Shown here: piece by piece, positions 30,320 through 44,339 of the stretch | How the letters are laid out: the number at the start of each line of letters is the position of its first letter | How positions within the stretch are numbered: position 1 is the first letter of the stretch | NCBI GenBank assembly: GCA_025667525.1 | Contig: CM046876.1 | Location: 564,631,469 to 564,695,468, forward strand | Direction of reading: 5' to 3' | DNA length: 64,000 nt | Source: Glebionis coronaria | Taxonomy: Eukaryota; Streptophyta; Magnoliopsida; Asterales; Asteraceae | Position numbers and translations under genes: made by a program | The notes under the pieces: generated by a model | Database searches by the model: none | Seen by the model: the letters and a program-made list of their open reading frames with translations, nothing else | Told to the model about the DNA's origin: nothing

Positions 30320-33300
30320 TGTAACACCCCCATTTTACCTTATAGCATCGGAAGCTAATTTTTGGGGTATTACTATCAAAGTATCATAGTCACAGTAATA
30401 GAAAATGCTTTAAAACATTTTTATAAATATTAACGTCATCATTCATTTATTCAGAGTTAATAAAAACAATTGTACAAATAATGTACAACACAAATTTTTC
30501 CCAAATATCTAGTTTTATTTCCGAGAATGACAACTTTATTCAAGACACCACCATCCGCAACCCGCCAGTCCTCATTCACCTGAAATATATGCCTTAAAGT
30601 CAACACAACGGTTGAGTGAATTCATAGGTTATTTATCAATATTTGAATACAAGTAGACTCTAGGGCTACATTATTATACACCCAACTTTTTAAATTTCAT
30701 CAATTCATATTGCACTAGTTCATGACCCCGCAACTAGACATTATCAAGAAAACCTAACAAATTTACCCTTAAGTAGGAAGCTTGTCGGACTATCCTAAAT
30801 ACAAAATAAAGCATATATGTTTAGCCAAGGTAGGAATCATTAGCTGCTAGCAAGTGTGACTTGCCCAGATAGGATATGTCAGTCTCCAATAGTACTATTC
30901 ATAATATTAGCGCTCATTAAATGATTAGCGGTCCATGATTAAAAAGGGGCTTAACGGCAACTAGTAAACGTAGTGTCAATATTAATATAGGCATCATACA
31001 AAAATAATTGTATTCTAGTTTTAGCATATATCCCCCTCACGGGTTTTCAAATCATTTATAAAACAATTAAAAGTGAGGCTAGGAACTCACCTTAGCCTAG
31101 AGAGTCTTGATTAAATCAACTATACCCAATCACAACTTTCCCACAATATTTGAGTTAACACACAATATATAAATATATCAAGTCATACTCTTTGAGTTCA
31201 TTCTTTTATTATTTCTTGTATTTATTCTTTGATTCTTTGTACTTTATTATTATAGTATCATTGTTCGGGCCATTATATTTAGAAGTCATTCTATAAACGT
31301 TTGAGGAGCGAGGGCACTTTAAATCGTAAACCCAACCACTCAGTCAGAACGTAATATCGAGATGGAACATCTTCGTACAAAGCTCCCTACTAACATGACA
31401 CATTATTTCTTATTACATTTTATGTTCTTTAGTTTTAATATTGGCAAAAATAGTCCTTATAGTTATATTTTAGCATAATTACACTTTTAACCCTTTAAGT
31501 ATATAGTTTTATTATATTGTAATTTAATCTTTTAATATTTAACCTTAGGGTCTCAAACTTTCCAGCTTTTATTATTATAGCTTTAAATTTCATAAAATGA
31601 CACTTTTGGCCCAAAATGTCAAATAGTTTCAAAAGTGATAGTTTTGGTCCCTATACTTGTAAAAATCATATAACTTTTCAAAAATATACCAAATGATCTA
31701 AGATTTTAAAACACAGTTTCAAAACATATTTATAATCATAATAAAAACATTTTATCAGAATTATATCTCTTGAAATGGATTTCAAGTCATTATTTTATGT
31801 AAAATACAAAACTAGGGTTTTAAAACATCTTTACCTTATAACTTTCATTTAAATTAATGAAATGACTTAGTTCTTTTTGGATGTCTTTCTAACATAATTT
31901 TGGCATTATAACAAGCATTATAATTCATTATAACAAGATCAAAGCTTTTTTAGTATAGAAATTACCTAGGTAGCTCCAAAATGGCTCCTTATGGCTTCCT
32001 ATGAACACTACTTGCTATCAAAGATTCAAGGGCTTCAAAGGTAACCTTCTAGACCTGGTTTTTGGTCTTTTGGGATGTCCTAAGACGTTTATAGAAGTCA
32101 AAATGGAGAATGGGTAGGAGGTTTAAGGAAAACGGGGTGTAAGTCTTCAAGTAAGGTATACAGCTCTATTTATAGTACTAGCAATACTTAAGCTCCAAGT
32201 TTGGCATCTAAACGTGTAAGAAAGATAGGTGGATGACGAATGAAGGCTAGTGAAGCTCTATACAAGTTCTTAGACCATATCTTAGTCCTAATCTTCACTT
32301 GTGGCTAGAAATAGATCACGACAACATATAGATGAGAATGGTGATGTGTAGCAAGCAAGGAGGTGATGCACCTACTTTTCAAACTCCTATAATATCTTAG
32401 AAGTCCTAAATATCTTATTTTTGAACTTTAAATGGAGGGAAATGGTTTGAAAATGAGTATTGGAGCCAAAATACAAAACCGAATTCAAATTTTAGGGCTT
32501 GTGACTTATGGTTTGTGTTTTTAGTGATTAGGGACTTAGGAAAGTTATTAGTGAACTATTAAGGCTTAATTAGGGTTTATACATTCTATTTAAGAGATTT
32601 GGGTCCTTGGTTTGAAGTTTAACAAAGGTTTGATGTGAAAATGGGAAGTATGCTTTTGTAAATTAGGGGTTTCTAATGATCTAGGGTTTAATCTTAGTAA
32701 ATGTGATTATCCTCCTCTTATCTACTGAGTTAAACTTAATTTAGGTCCTATACATTGTTTCTTATGTGTCCAAATAGTTCTTACACTCGGTTTAAGGGTT
32801 TAGTTTAGGTAAACATGTCTAAAGAGTAAAAATACCTATTTTGACCTAATTTACAAGTCATGCATTGAAAACTTGTACCTTGTGCATTAGGGTACTTGTA
32901 CATTATCTTAACATAATCGTATAACCTTAATGAAGTCCTATGAGTGTTTGTAGACTTGTCCTAAAGGACTAGGTTATGATTCCATGTAGATTTCTTAATA
33001 TAAGGGTTTCTAATTTAATTAGCCTAATGACTTTCTATTTTGGGTAATTAGGGTTTATATCTTAATGTACACTTATTGTAAGTCTTATATAGTATGTTTA
33101 TGACCTCTATGGTTTCTACATTCTTAGTTTAAGAGTTTATATAGGTTGGTCATATTCTAGGGTTATTTAAGTAAGCTTAAGGTTCTATGCTTTGAAAACT
33201 TGTACTTTATGCTTTAATAATTTGTAACTTGGTTTAAGATAAATGTATGATTATATTATTATTTTTAGTTAATAATTTTTTTCAAAAGATTAGAGTCTAA

Positions 33301-33774
33301 TTCATTATAGATTGGATTTTATATGCTAATCTTGGTTTTAGAACATTTTCTTGTAATTAGCTTGTGATTAGTGAATATTAGTGTTTTGTGATTATTTATC
33401 TTTTCTTTATATGGTAGATTAGAATTAGTATGAAGAGATTAATAATAGTACATAGTATTTTGAATTTATATTGCTTGAAATATTAGTTTATAAGGGATTT
33501 CTATGGTTTCTATGGCTTTTTAGGGTATCTTTGTTATATTTGAGTTGTTCTTGTTTATTATTTGTACATATAGTTATCTTTAGACTTAGACTTGATATAT
33601 ATATAGTGTAAGTAACATATAGGCATATGTGGATGTGATAATTGAGATAGTGAGTATTCATATATTCAACAATTTAGTCACACATCATAATAAAAAGCAA
33701 AAAGTTTCTTATTAAAAACACCTCTTTATTTATAAACATAGATATTACATTAGTCAAAACTACTGGATGTTATA
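30320..33774 (-). repeat. 3' LTR of element E (3455 bp)
   Basis: Alignable end to end with 39359-42620 plus 50940-51106. AT-rich, with many AGGGTTT words on the plus strand (AAACCCT in element sense, telo-box-like) between about 32560 and 33180. No ORF. The polypurine tract AATAAGGGGAAGAGAC (minus strand, around 33790-33775) precedes it. Confidence 0.92.
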
Positions 33775-33809
33775 GTCTCTTCCCCTTATTTTAAATCTCG
33801 TCCCTAGAT

Positions 33810-36800
33810 TTAGCTAGAACTAGGGGTAACAAAATAAAATAGATGCGGATATTTAGCTCGAATTTGATCTTCACGTTCCCAATTATACTCAGGTCCTCTA
33901 TTTGAGTTCCATCGTACCTTAACTATTGGGATACGACTCTGCTTCAAGCGTTTCACTTCTATATCCATAATCTCTACAGGCTATTCCACAAATTTTAACT
34001 TATCATTGAGTTGAAGTTCTTTTATCGGTATGATGAGAGATTCATCAAATAAGCATTTCTTCATATTCGAAACATGAAAAGTATTGTGAACATTACTAAG
34101 CTCTTTAGGTAGCTCTAGTTTATATGCGACAGGGCCAATTCTTTTGGTTATTTTGAATGGTCCTATATACCTTGGATTCAATTTCTTCTTCTTTCCGAAT
34201 TGAATAATTCCTTGACGAGGCGAAACGTTCAACATAAGACGATCTCCTACCGCAAATTCCAAATGTTTACGTCTAGTATTAGCGTAATTCCTTTGTCTAT
34301 ATTGTGCAGTTTGTAATCGTTGTCGAATTTGAACAATAGTTTCATGTATTATTTCTGGTCCAGTTAGTTGAACATCTCCAACTTTGGCCCAACAAGCAGG
34401 CGATCGACACTTTCTTCCATAAAGTACTTCGAAAGGCGCTGCTTTAATACTAGCATGATAACTATTGTTATAATCGAATTCTACTAAATGTAGATGTTTC
34501 TCCCATCCTTTTCCAAAATCAATCGCACAAGCTCTAAGCATATCTTTGAGAGTCTGAATAGTCCTTTCACTTTGTCCATCTGTTTGTGGATGATATGTCA
34601 TACTCATGTCCAATTGAGTACCTAAAGCTTTTTGCATCGATCCCCAAAATACATATGTAAAACGACTATCACGATATGAGATAATAGATATAGGTACTCC
34701 GTGTTGAGATATTATTTCCTTAATGTAAAATCTCGTAAGAGTTTCCATACTATCAGTCTCTTTAATAGGAAGAAATCGCGTAAATTTTGTAAGACGATCA
34801 ACAGTAACCCAGATGGTGTCATGTCCATTTGATGTCTTAGGTAATTTAGTCACAAAATCCATCGTAATTCTTTCCCACTTCTATATTGGAATCTTTGGTT
34901 GTATCAATAGACCGGATGGTTTTTGATACTCTGCTTTAACTCTTGCACACGTTAAACACTTACTAACGTATTCTGCTATGATTGCCTTCATGCTAGGCCA
35001 CCAATAGAGTTTCTTCATATCTTGATACATCTTGTCAGAACAGGGATGTATAGAATACTTCGATTTATGAGACTCGTGCATAATCAAACCTCGTAAATTA
35101 CCATAGGCAGGTAACTAACTACGATTTTTAATACAAAGAATTCTATTTTGACGAACTTCAAAGTCTTTATCCATTCCTCTTAACTTTTCAGCTCCTACAT
35201 TTTATACCTTATGTGCTTCTTCTTGCGGTTCAAGAATTTGGGTAGGTAACTTCGGTAAAAAAGTTATCATTAATGATCTAACTCGTAATGGCTTAACACG
35301 CTCTTTTCGACTTAAAGCATCAGATACTACATTGGCTTTACCTGGGTGATAACGAATTTCACAATCGTAATCAGCAAAGTAATTCTAACCAACGTCGCTG
35401 TCTCATATTTAATTCTTTCTGATGAAGAATATATTGAAGACTTTTATGATCATTAAATACTACACATTTCGTACCATAAAGGTAATGTCTCCAGACTTTA
35501 AGAGCAAATATCACCGCTCCTAATTATAGATCATGAGTAGTATAATTCTTCTCATTAGGTTTAACTTTCCTTGATGCATAAGCAATAACTTTGTTCCTTT
35601 GCATAGGCACTGCTCCCATTCCTTGAATAGATGCATCACAGTAAACGATAAAGTCATCGTTACCTTATGGTAATGCTAGGATAGGTGCTTCACACAACTT
35701 TCGCTTCAATAATTGAAAAGTTGTCTCTTGATTATCTCCCTAGTCAAACGGTTTGTTTTTCTGAGTCAATTCAGTCAAAGCTTTAGCAATTTTTGAAAAA
35801 CCTTCGATAAATCTTCGGTAATACCCAACAAGTCCTAAAAATTGTCTTATTTCCGTAGGCGTACTAGGCTTACTCCAATTCTTTACCGCTTCAATCTTAA
35901 CAGGATCCACACGAATACCTTGGCTATCAATGACATGTCCTAGGAATTGAACAACATCGATCCAAAATTCGCATTTCGAGAACTTAGCATACAACTTATC
36001 CTTCTTAAGTAATTCGAGAATTATACCAAGATGCTTGGCATGTTCTTCTCTATTACGAGAGTAGATAAGAATATCATCGATAAACACGATTACAAATTTA
36101 TCCAAGTAAGGCTTACACACTCTGTTCATGAGGTCCATGAAAACAACTGGTGCATTGGTTAAACCAAAAGGCATTACTTGAAATTCATAATGTCCATACT
36201 GCGTCCTGAAAGTAGTTTTAGGAATATCCTCTTTCTTAACTCTCAGTTGATGATAACCTGACCGTAAATCAATTTTCGAATATACGCTTGATCCTTGGAG
36301 TTGATCAAATAAATCGTCGATTCTAACGATTCTTTATAGTAAGTTTGTTTAACTCACGATAATCGATACACATCCTAAAAGATCCATCTTTATTTTTTTA
36401 CAAATAAGACTGGAGCTCCCCGCGACGATATACTTCGTCTAATAAATCCTCGATCAGTTAGTTCTTGGATTTCACTTAACAATTCTTTCATTTCCGAAGG
36501 TGCTAATCGATTAGGCGCTTTAGCAACTGGTGTTGCTCCTGGTATCAAATCGATTTGGAATTCAACTTGACGCTCAGGCGGCAAACCTGGTAATTCTTCG
36601 AGAAATACTTCGGGAAATTCTCTAACTATCGGAATATCTCCTAATCGCTTCTCTTCTTTCTCCTTTTCCACTACTTGAACTAAGAAAACTTGACCACCTC
36701 GGGATACGTACTTATTTATCTTAAGGCACGATATGAAATTTAGTCGATTCTTACTTCGCTCACCATGGATAATCAAAACTTCACCGTTAATAGGAATATG

Positions 36801-37199
36801 AACGACTTTCTCGTCACATAGAATTTTGGCATGGTATTTAGATAACCAGTCCATTCCAATGACTACGTCAACACTACTGAGCTTAATGGGTATAAGATCG
36901 ATTTCAAAGGATTGACGTAATAAAGTAATGACACATCCTCGAATAACGGTATTAGTGCTAATTATTTTTCCGTCGGCCATTTCTATATCATACTTAGTAT
37001 TCAAAGAAACAGTCAGAATATCTAACTTAGCAGCAATTTTAACAGATATGAAACTTCTATCAGCTCCTGAGTCAAATATTACTTTAACCAGATGTTGATT
37101 TAGATGAAACATACCCGTAACCGTATTTTGATCTTGTTGAGTATCATTTAGCAAATAAGCTTTTCCTCGGCTATTGCTCTCTTTACGACACTCATTCAT
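33810..37199 (-). pseudogene. pol of element E: protease, RT, RNase H, integrase, chromodomain
   Basis: Protease: [11 protein letters not shown] and [13 protein letters not shown] (about 37100-36800). RT start: [19 protein letters not shown] then GAPVLFVKK (36600-36390). RT core: [17 protein letters not shown] and FIDDILIYS with the catalytic DD intact (36174-35740). RNase [13 protein letters not shown], with a stop replacing the Glu of the HDLEL-type motif (about 35740-35360). Integrase: HHCC zinc finger ([12 protein letters not shown]...CLTC, 35087-34880), core 34862-33981 with TVDRLTKF and [10 protein letters not shown]. The second catalytic Asp is changed to Tyr (SYRDSRF, near 34675). Chromodomain: IPIVKVRWNSNRGPEYNWERED (33950-33850). 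Stops separate RT, RNase H, integrase and chromodomain pieces. Confidence 0.93.
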
Positions 37200-38261
37200 C
37201 AGATGCCCTTTTTCTCCGCAATTTTGACAAACTTTAGTTACAGGAATTTGATTACTTCCAGTAGCTAATCCTTTACTTTTGCAGAATCTTGTTTGATGTC
37301 CTATTTTTCCACAGTTCTGACACTTGATAGTGCAAAATCCTATGTGATGTAGAGAACACCTCTGACAAAGGGGTTGTCTTCCACTATAACCATTGCTCGA
37401 ATTTACAGTATAAACTTTAGAAACATCATTTATTTTGTTCTGTTGTTGACGATTATTGCCTTGATTATAGTTACGAAAACTATTCTTCTAGAAATTACGA
37501 TAAACAGGAAAACTCCTCCTATCATCAAACTTCCTTTTATTATTAACTTCCACTTGTACAGGAGTATACCTTATCACTTGATCCATTAATCTTTGAGTAA
37601 TGGTGATAACTTCCTCTACAGTTTAGGGTTTAGAGGCGGTAACATTCCTTTCTATACTTCTAGGCAATCCTCCAATAAAAGCTTCCATCAATTTTTCAGT
37701 ATTAGGCACCATATTAGGACATAATAATGCTAATTCCTGAAATCTTCGGATGTAAACTTTGAGATTATTTTCCTTTACTACTAGATTATAGAATTCTTCC
37801 TCCATTTTCCTAATCTAATTGCGAGGACAATACTTCTTAACTAGCAGATTCTTAAATTCATTCCAGGGAGTCTGATAAGCTTGTTTTATCCTAATGGGTT
37901 TTGCATAAGCATTCGACCAAGACAAAGCTTCTTCTATTAGCACACCCGTAGAAAATTTCACTTTACAATCTTCAGAACAGTCACTGCGAACAAATATTAA
38001 TTCAGTTCTTTCAAACCAGCGAATAAGTCCAACAGCTCCTTCAGATCCTTTATAGTTAAAAGGCTGACAGTTCATGAAATCTTTGTAAGTACATCTTTTC
38101 TCTATCGGAACTTCTCTCCTAGCAGCATTTCCATTACTTGCGCTAGCTACATTGCCGACTTGTGCTTGCAAAGCTGCAGTCACACTCTAAGCAACCAATT
38201 GCCTTATTTCTTCAGGTGTCATATTTACTGTCGCAAATGTTGAGGCTCTCGTATGAGCCAT
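37200..38261 (-). pseudogene. gag of element E with CCHC zinc knuckles
   Basis: ATG at 38261 (MAHTRASTFATVNMTPEEI), an early stop, then 38183-37815 with the capsid motif GAVGLIRWFERTELIF and AYQTPWNEFKNLLVKKYCPRN, a stop, and 37805-37623 (FQELALLCPNMVP, EAFIGGLPRSI). Knuckles [14 protein letters not shown] and [14 protein letters not shown] are intact (about 37325-37205), preceded by a C-rich variant ([12 protein letters not shown]). The gag runs into protease. Four or more stops make it nonfunctional. Confidence 0.88.
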
Positions 38262-38601
38262 CCTACTAACATAATAATACTCGATAAGAATGATTTTTGT
38301 TTTAAATTTTCATACGTGGAGTATGGAATTTATTTATTCATCATAGAGTATTCTTAATTCTTTTGATCATTTCATATGTGAGAATTCATAATATGAATGA
38401 CGATAAAATTTTCTAATTCATTTATGAGGATTCATAATATAATTGACGATAAAGATTTAAATAAAATAACAAGAAATTTTGAGAACAACACACACTTCTT
38501 TTATTTATGAACAACTTATCGTTTATATGTACACGATAAACATCTTTGTTACATAAATAAAAACTGTACATATCTTACAAACTGAAACTACATTTCTAAG
38601 C

Positions 38602-39199
38602 TTAATTTCCCATTTTGATATTCTCAATTTTGTCCAAAATATATTTGGAGTCGAATTGTTGAGTTGTTTTAAGATCATCGATGAGTAATTCTAAATTAAG
38701 CCCAGTCCTCGTAAGTCCTACTTTCAGTTCAGTATTCTCTTTCTCTAGTCTTGTCATATTCAACTCATGAGCATGCATCCTTCTACTTAGTCTAATATTA
38801 TGGCGTCGAGTAACGTCCACTTTATATTCCAACTAAATAATATGCTCTTCAATCTCCTTCCTTCCTCTTATCAGATTCCTAATATTCCTTTCCACTAATC
38901 TAAAAGATTCAAGAGATATTTCATCAAGATGACTAGCAATGACGGACAATTGCTTGTCGTGCTTTTCCACAATCCGTGCTCTAGAGTCTTCCTTAGTTTC
39001 ATAAAGCTCTTCACGACTTCGATTGGGAGACGAATAAAGATCTTCAGGTAACAGAAATTGAGACTTAGGTTAGAAGTATTCTTGTACTTCATGAGTATCG
39101 TAAAAAGACAATCGGAACACGCACATCTGTGGGAGATGAAGTGAACATCAGAATTTCTCTTTCATCATCGTCAGAGATAATATAGGTGGAAGTAGACAT
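38602..39199 (-). pseudogene. N-terminal coiled-coil ORF upstream of gag in element E
   Basis: ATG at 39199 encodes MSTSTYIISDDDEREIL, similar to the acidic start of Asteraceae Tekay polyproteins as I recall them. It is followed, with frame breaks, by a charged helical region (DEISLESFRLVERNIRNLIR, then HAHELNMTRLEKENTELKVG) ending in a stop at 38602. About 340 bp of noncoding sequence separate it from the gag ATG. Confidence 0.55.
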
Positions 39200-39339
39200 A
39201 CTTGTAGTTTATATAATATAATAACATAAGATATTTTATTTAAAAGAAATAAAATTCTTACACTGGCGCTGATGATGGCTTATGGTCTTGAATTTAAAAT
39301 TTTAGTTATAGTTTAAGAAAAACTTATTCTCTATAACCA

Positions 39340-39358
39340 TGAGCTATGGATACCAATC
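39340..39358 (-). other. degenerate primer-binding site of element E
   Basis: In element sense the LTR end GTGTTACA is followed by GATTGGTATCCATAGCTC. TTGGTATC keeps the tRNA-Met complement core; the rest has drifted. Confidence 0.55.
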
Positions 39359-42300
39359 TGTAACACCCCCATTTTACCTTATAGCATCGGAAGCTAATTT
39401 TTGGGGTATTACTATCAAAGTATCATAGTCACAATAATAGAAATTGCTTAAAAACATTTTTATAAATATTAACGTCATCATTCATTTATTCAAAGTTAAT
39501 AAAAACAACTGTACACTAATGTATAACACAAGTTTTTCTCAAATATCTAGTTTTATTTTCTAGAATGACAAATTTATTCAAGACACCACCATCCGTAGCC
39601 CGCCAGTCCTCATTCACCTGAAATATATGCTTTAAAGTCGACACAATGGTTGAGCGAATTCATAGGTTTTTAAACAATATTTTAATACAAGTATACTCCA
39701 GGGCTACATTATTATACACCCAACTTTTTAAATTTCATCAATTCATATTGCACTAGCTCATGACCCCGCAACTAGACATTATCAGGAAAACCCAACAAAT
39801 TTCCCCTAAAGTAGGAAGCTTGCCAGACTATCCTAAATGCAAAGCATATCTGTTTAGCCTAAGTATGAACCATTAGCTGCTAGCAAGTGCGACTTGCCCA
39901 GATAGGAGATGTCAGCCTCCAATAGTACTATTCACAATATTAGCGCTCATTAAATGATTAGCGGTCCATGATTATAAAGGGGCTTAACGGTAACTAGTAA
40001 ACATAGTGTCAATATTAATATAGGCGGCATACAAAAACATTTGTATTCTAATTTTAGCATATATCCTCCTCCCGGTTTTTCAAATCATTTATAAAACATT
40101 TAAAAGTGAGGCTAGGAACTCACCTTAGCCTAGAGATTCTTGATTAAATCAGCTATACCCAATCACAACCTTCTGACACTATCTGAGTTAACACACAATA
40201 TATAGATATATCAAGTCATACTCTCTGAGTTCATTCTTTTATTATTTCTTGAATTTATTCTTTGATTATTTGTACTTTATTATTATAATATCATTGTTTG
40301 GGCCATTATACTTAGAAGCCATTTTATAAACGTTTGAGGAACGAGGGCACTTTAAATCGTAAACCCAACCACTCAGTCAGAACGTAATATCGAGATGGAA
40401 CATCTTCATATAAAGCTCCCTACTGACATGAAACATTATTTTTTATTACATTTTATGTTCTTTAGTTTCAATATTGGCAAAAATAGTCCTTATAGTTATA
40501 ATTTAGCATAATTACACTTTTAACCCTTTAAGTATATAGTTTTATTATATTACAATTTAATCCTTCAATATTTAACCTTAGGGTCTCAAACTTTCCAACT
40601 TTTATTATTATAGCTTTAACTTTCATAAAATGACACTTTTGGCCCAAAATGTCAAATAGTTTCAAAAATAACAATTTTGGTCCCTATACTTGTAAAAATC
40701 ATATAACTTCTTAAAAATGTACCAAATAATCTAAGATTTTAAAACACAGTTTCAAAACATATTTATAATCATAATAAAAAACATTTATCAGAATTGTAGC
40801 TCTTGAAATGGATTTTAAGTCATTATTTTATGTAAAATACAAAACTAGGGTTTTAAGACATCTTTAGCTTATAACTTTCATTTAAATTAATGAAATGACT
40901 TAGTTCTTTTTGAATTGTCTTTCTAAGATAATTTTGGTATTATAACAAGTCTTATAATTCATTATAACAACATCAAAGTTTTTTTAGTATAGAAATTACC
41001 TAGGTAGCTCCAAAATGGCTCCTTATGGCTTCCTATGAACACTACTTGCTATCAAAACTTCAAGGGCTTCAATGCAACCTTCTAGACCTGGTTTTTGGTC
41101 TTGTAGGATGTCCTAAGATGTTTATAGAAGTGGAAATGGAGAATGGGTAGGAGGTTTAAGGAAAACGGGGTGCAAGTCTTCAAGTAAGGTATACGGCTCT
41201 ATTTATAGTACCAGCAATACTTAGGCTCCAAGTTTGGCATCTAAACGTGTAAGATAGATAGGTGGATGACTAATGAAGGCTAGTGAAGCTCTATACAAGT
41301 TCTTAGACCATAGCTTAGTCCTAATCTTCACTTGTGGCTAGAAATAGATCACGACAACATATAGATTAGAATGGTGATGTGTAGCAATCAAGGAGGCGAT
41401 GCACCTACTTTTCACACTCCTATTATATCTTATAAGTCCTAAATATCTGATTTTTGAACTTTAAATGGAGGGATGGTTTGAAAATGAGTTTTGGAGCCAA
41501 AATACAAAACCGGTTTCAAATTCTATGGCTTGTAACTTATGGTTTATGTTTTTAGTGATTAGGGACTTAGGAAAGTGATTAGTGAATTATTAAGGCTTAA
41601 TTAGTGTTTATACATTATATTTAATATATTTGGGTCCTTGGTTTGAAGTTTAACAAAGGTTTGATGTGAAAATGGGAAGTATACTTTTGTAGATTAGGGG
41701 TTTCTAATGATCTAGGGTTTAATCTTAGTAAATGTGATTATCCTCCTCTTATCTACTGATGTAAACTTAATTTAGATCCTAGAAATTGTTTATTATGTGT
41801 CCAAATAGTTCTTACACTTGGTTTAAGGGTTTAGTTTAGGTAAACATGTCTAATGAGTGAAATACCTATTTTGAACTAAATTACAAGTCATGCATTGAAA
41901 TCTTGTACCTTGTGAATTAAGGTACTTGTACATTATCTTAATATAATCTTATAACCTTAATGAAGTCCTATGAGTGTTTGTAGACTTGTCCTAAAAGACT
42001 AGGTTATGATTCCATGTAGATTTCTTAATATAAGGGTTTCTAAATCATTTAGCCTAATAACTTTCTATTTTAGGTAATTAGGGTTTATATCTTACTGTAC
42101 ATTTATTCTAAGTCTTATATAGTATGTTTATGACTTCTATGGGTTCTATATTATTATTTTAAGGGTTTATATAGGTTAATCATATTCTAGGGTTATTTAA
42201 GTAAGCTTAAGGTTATATGCTTTAAAAACTTGTACTTTATGCTTTAATAATTTGTAACTTAGTTTAAGATAAATGTATGATTATATTATGATACTTAGTT

Positions 42301-42622
42301 GAGTTTTATAATTTATTTCAAAATATTTGAGTCTAATTAGTTTTAGATTGGATTTTATATGCTAATCTTGGTTTTAGGTCATTTTCTTGTAATTAGCTTG
42401 TGATTAGTGAATATTAGTGTTTTGTGATTATTTATCTTTTATTTATATGGTAGATTAGAATTAATATAAAGTGTTTAATAATAGTACATAGTTATTTTGT
42501 AGTTATATTGCTTGAAATATTAGTTTATAAGGGATTTCTAGGGTTTCTATAGCTTTTAGGGTATTTTTGTTATATTTGAGTTCTTGTTCATTATTTGTAC
42601 ATATAGTTATCTTTAGAACTCA

Positions 42623-42625
42623 TAC

Positions 42626-42723
<98 letters not shown>
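42623..42723. repeat. (AT)n microsatellite, ~100 bp
   Basis: Perfect AT dinucleotide repeat from about 42623 up to the Helitron end. The tract resumes at 50378-50413, on the other side of the Helitron, so the Helitron landed inside it. Confidence 0.97.
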
Positions 42724-42724
<1 letters not shown>

Positions 42725-42735
42725 TAGTGGCAAAA

Positions 42736-42752
42736 CCCGTCCGATGGACGGG
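42736..42752 (-). other. Helitron 3'-terminal hairpin
   Basis: CCCGTCC/GGACGGG stem of 7 bp with a 3-nt loop, 8 nt before the terminal CTAG, in the position and size expected for the Helitron terminator-like hairpin. Confidence 0.85.
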
Positions 42753-44339
42753 TATGACGTCTAATTTTTGTTTACATATTCTCTTTTACTTTTTTTTTAT
42801 TGAGGTTCATATTTGTTTGTAAATATATTTTTTATAAGTATAGCATGAATTGCATTCATTTTTTAAGCTAAATTTATTTTTAAAAATTGTATATTATGAA
42901 GATTGTATATACATTTGAGGTAAACATATAAAATTTGTTTTTAACTTTATTAAAAATTGTACACGATAAAAAATAAAAGACTTGCACATTAAGTAAATAA
43001 AAAGTTAGAAATTTTCGTTTTAAGTAAAAAAAATGTTATAATAAATGTATTTTTCTTAAATTACGTGATTTTTTTAGAAGACAATATTTTTGAAACGGAG
43101 GGAGTAATTTATTAGTTAAAGGTGTAAATAAAATTACATGTATTTTTCAAACATATCTTAACAACTCATGAAATTTAACGATGCACAAAAAATCATGAAT
43201 AATGTAAAATATGTCAACATAAAATCTTTAAGAAAAGCTATGTTTTTCGGAATCATTTCTTTACCTGAATTAATTGCGTCATATTTGGTTTCCATTAAGG
43301 TGCAATTTCAAATTAACTTTAATGATATTCATTATATATTAAAGAGCTTCATTTAATGTGGCAAATAAATATTACATTTTTTTAAGGATGAAGTGCAAAA
43401 TAAAACCAAGAGGCAAGACCTATGGTTCTTAGTCTACTAATTTCCTCTTGCTCGAGAGAATCAAATAAAATATCCGAATGATTATCTCAAATAAAATATT
43501 CGAATGCAAGTATCTAACAAACAACAATGACTTCCTCAAATAACATTACCTCTAAAATTTGAAAAATATGTAGGTCCGAAAGGTTGTAGTTCCAAGGTTA
43601 ATGCAGTGCTACTGAACTTCCCCACCAAAACAGCGGTAAATGATTTGTTGAGTGAGTGTTGATGTCTCAACTCATCATTACTGATAGTTGAGATGTAGTA
43701 AAGGGGAAAATAATGATGGGATACTATGGATGTATGACTCAGTACATGGCTTCAATGGCCTCGTTAGCTCAAATAAAATAGCATATATTCCATGAGCATA
43801 ACCCATAATAAGACTAACTCAGGACATGGCTTCAATGGCCTCGTTAGCTCAAATAAAATAGCATATATTCCATGAATTCGGGTGTTTTCACATTTCTTGT
43901 TATTAGATTAAATTGCAGTAACATATCATGAAATATGTGAGTTAACATATCATTGAATCATTGAAATATCTAAGCTTAAGACTACCATCGCAATCACCAC
44001 TCATCGGCACCGGGCGGATACTAAAGTAACTCCGCGGTCAATGATGAAGCAAGTCCGGGATAAACTTAGACAAGTATAAATCTTAAAACACTCTATCAAC
44101 TAATAAACTAAAAGTGAATGTGAAAAAATAATAATATAGAAACTACAAACCTAATATCACAGACAATCAGACATAACACCAAATGAATTCATACTATTAA
44201 CTTATTGCCAAATTAGTACGGTTTTGAATAAAAACTTAAAAGAATATGATATGTATCTTTCACATACTAACAACGTACCATCACAACGACTTCCAATTAC
44301 GACCAAGGTTAAGAGTAAACTCAGTTACCACTGCAAAGA
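42753..44339. other. Helitron interior without recognisable genes
   Basis: AT-rich noncoding sequence. ACGGAGGGAGTA near 43096-43107 resembles a Stowaway MITE end, but no partner TIR is found. A ~52-bp direct repeat with 'acatggcttcaatggcctcgt' occurs at about 43743-43795 and 43817-43875. The 62-codon ORF at 43168-43356 has no recognisable features. Confidence 0.6.

Noticed and set aside
30320..33774. Hidden ORFs or genes in the 3.4-kb LTR of E
   Set aside because: No ORF over 60 codons and no motif on either strand. The stretch aligns with the other LTR as noncoding.
43093..43110. Stowaway MITE (ACGGAGGGAGTA end)
   Set aside because: Only one end-like word is present. No inverted partner or TA duplication was found, so at most a fragment.
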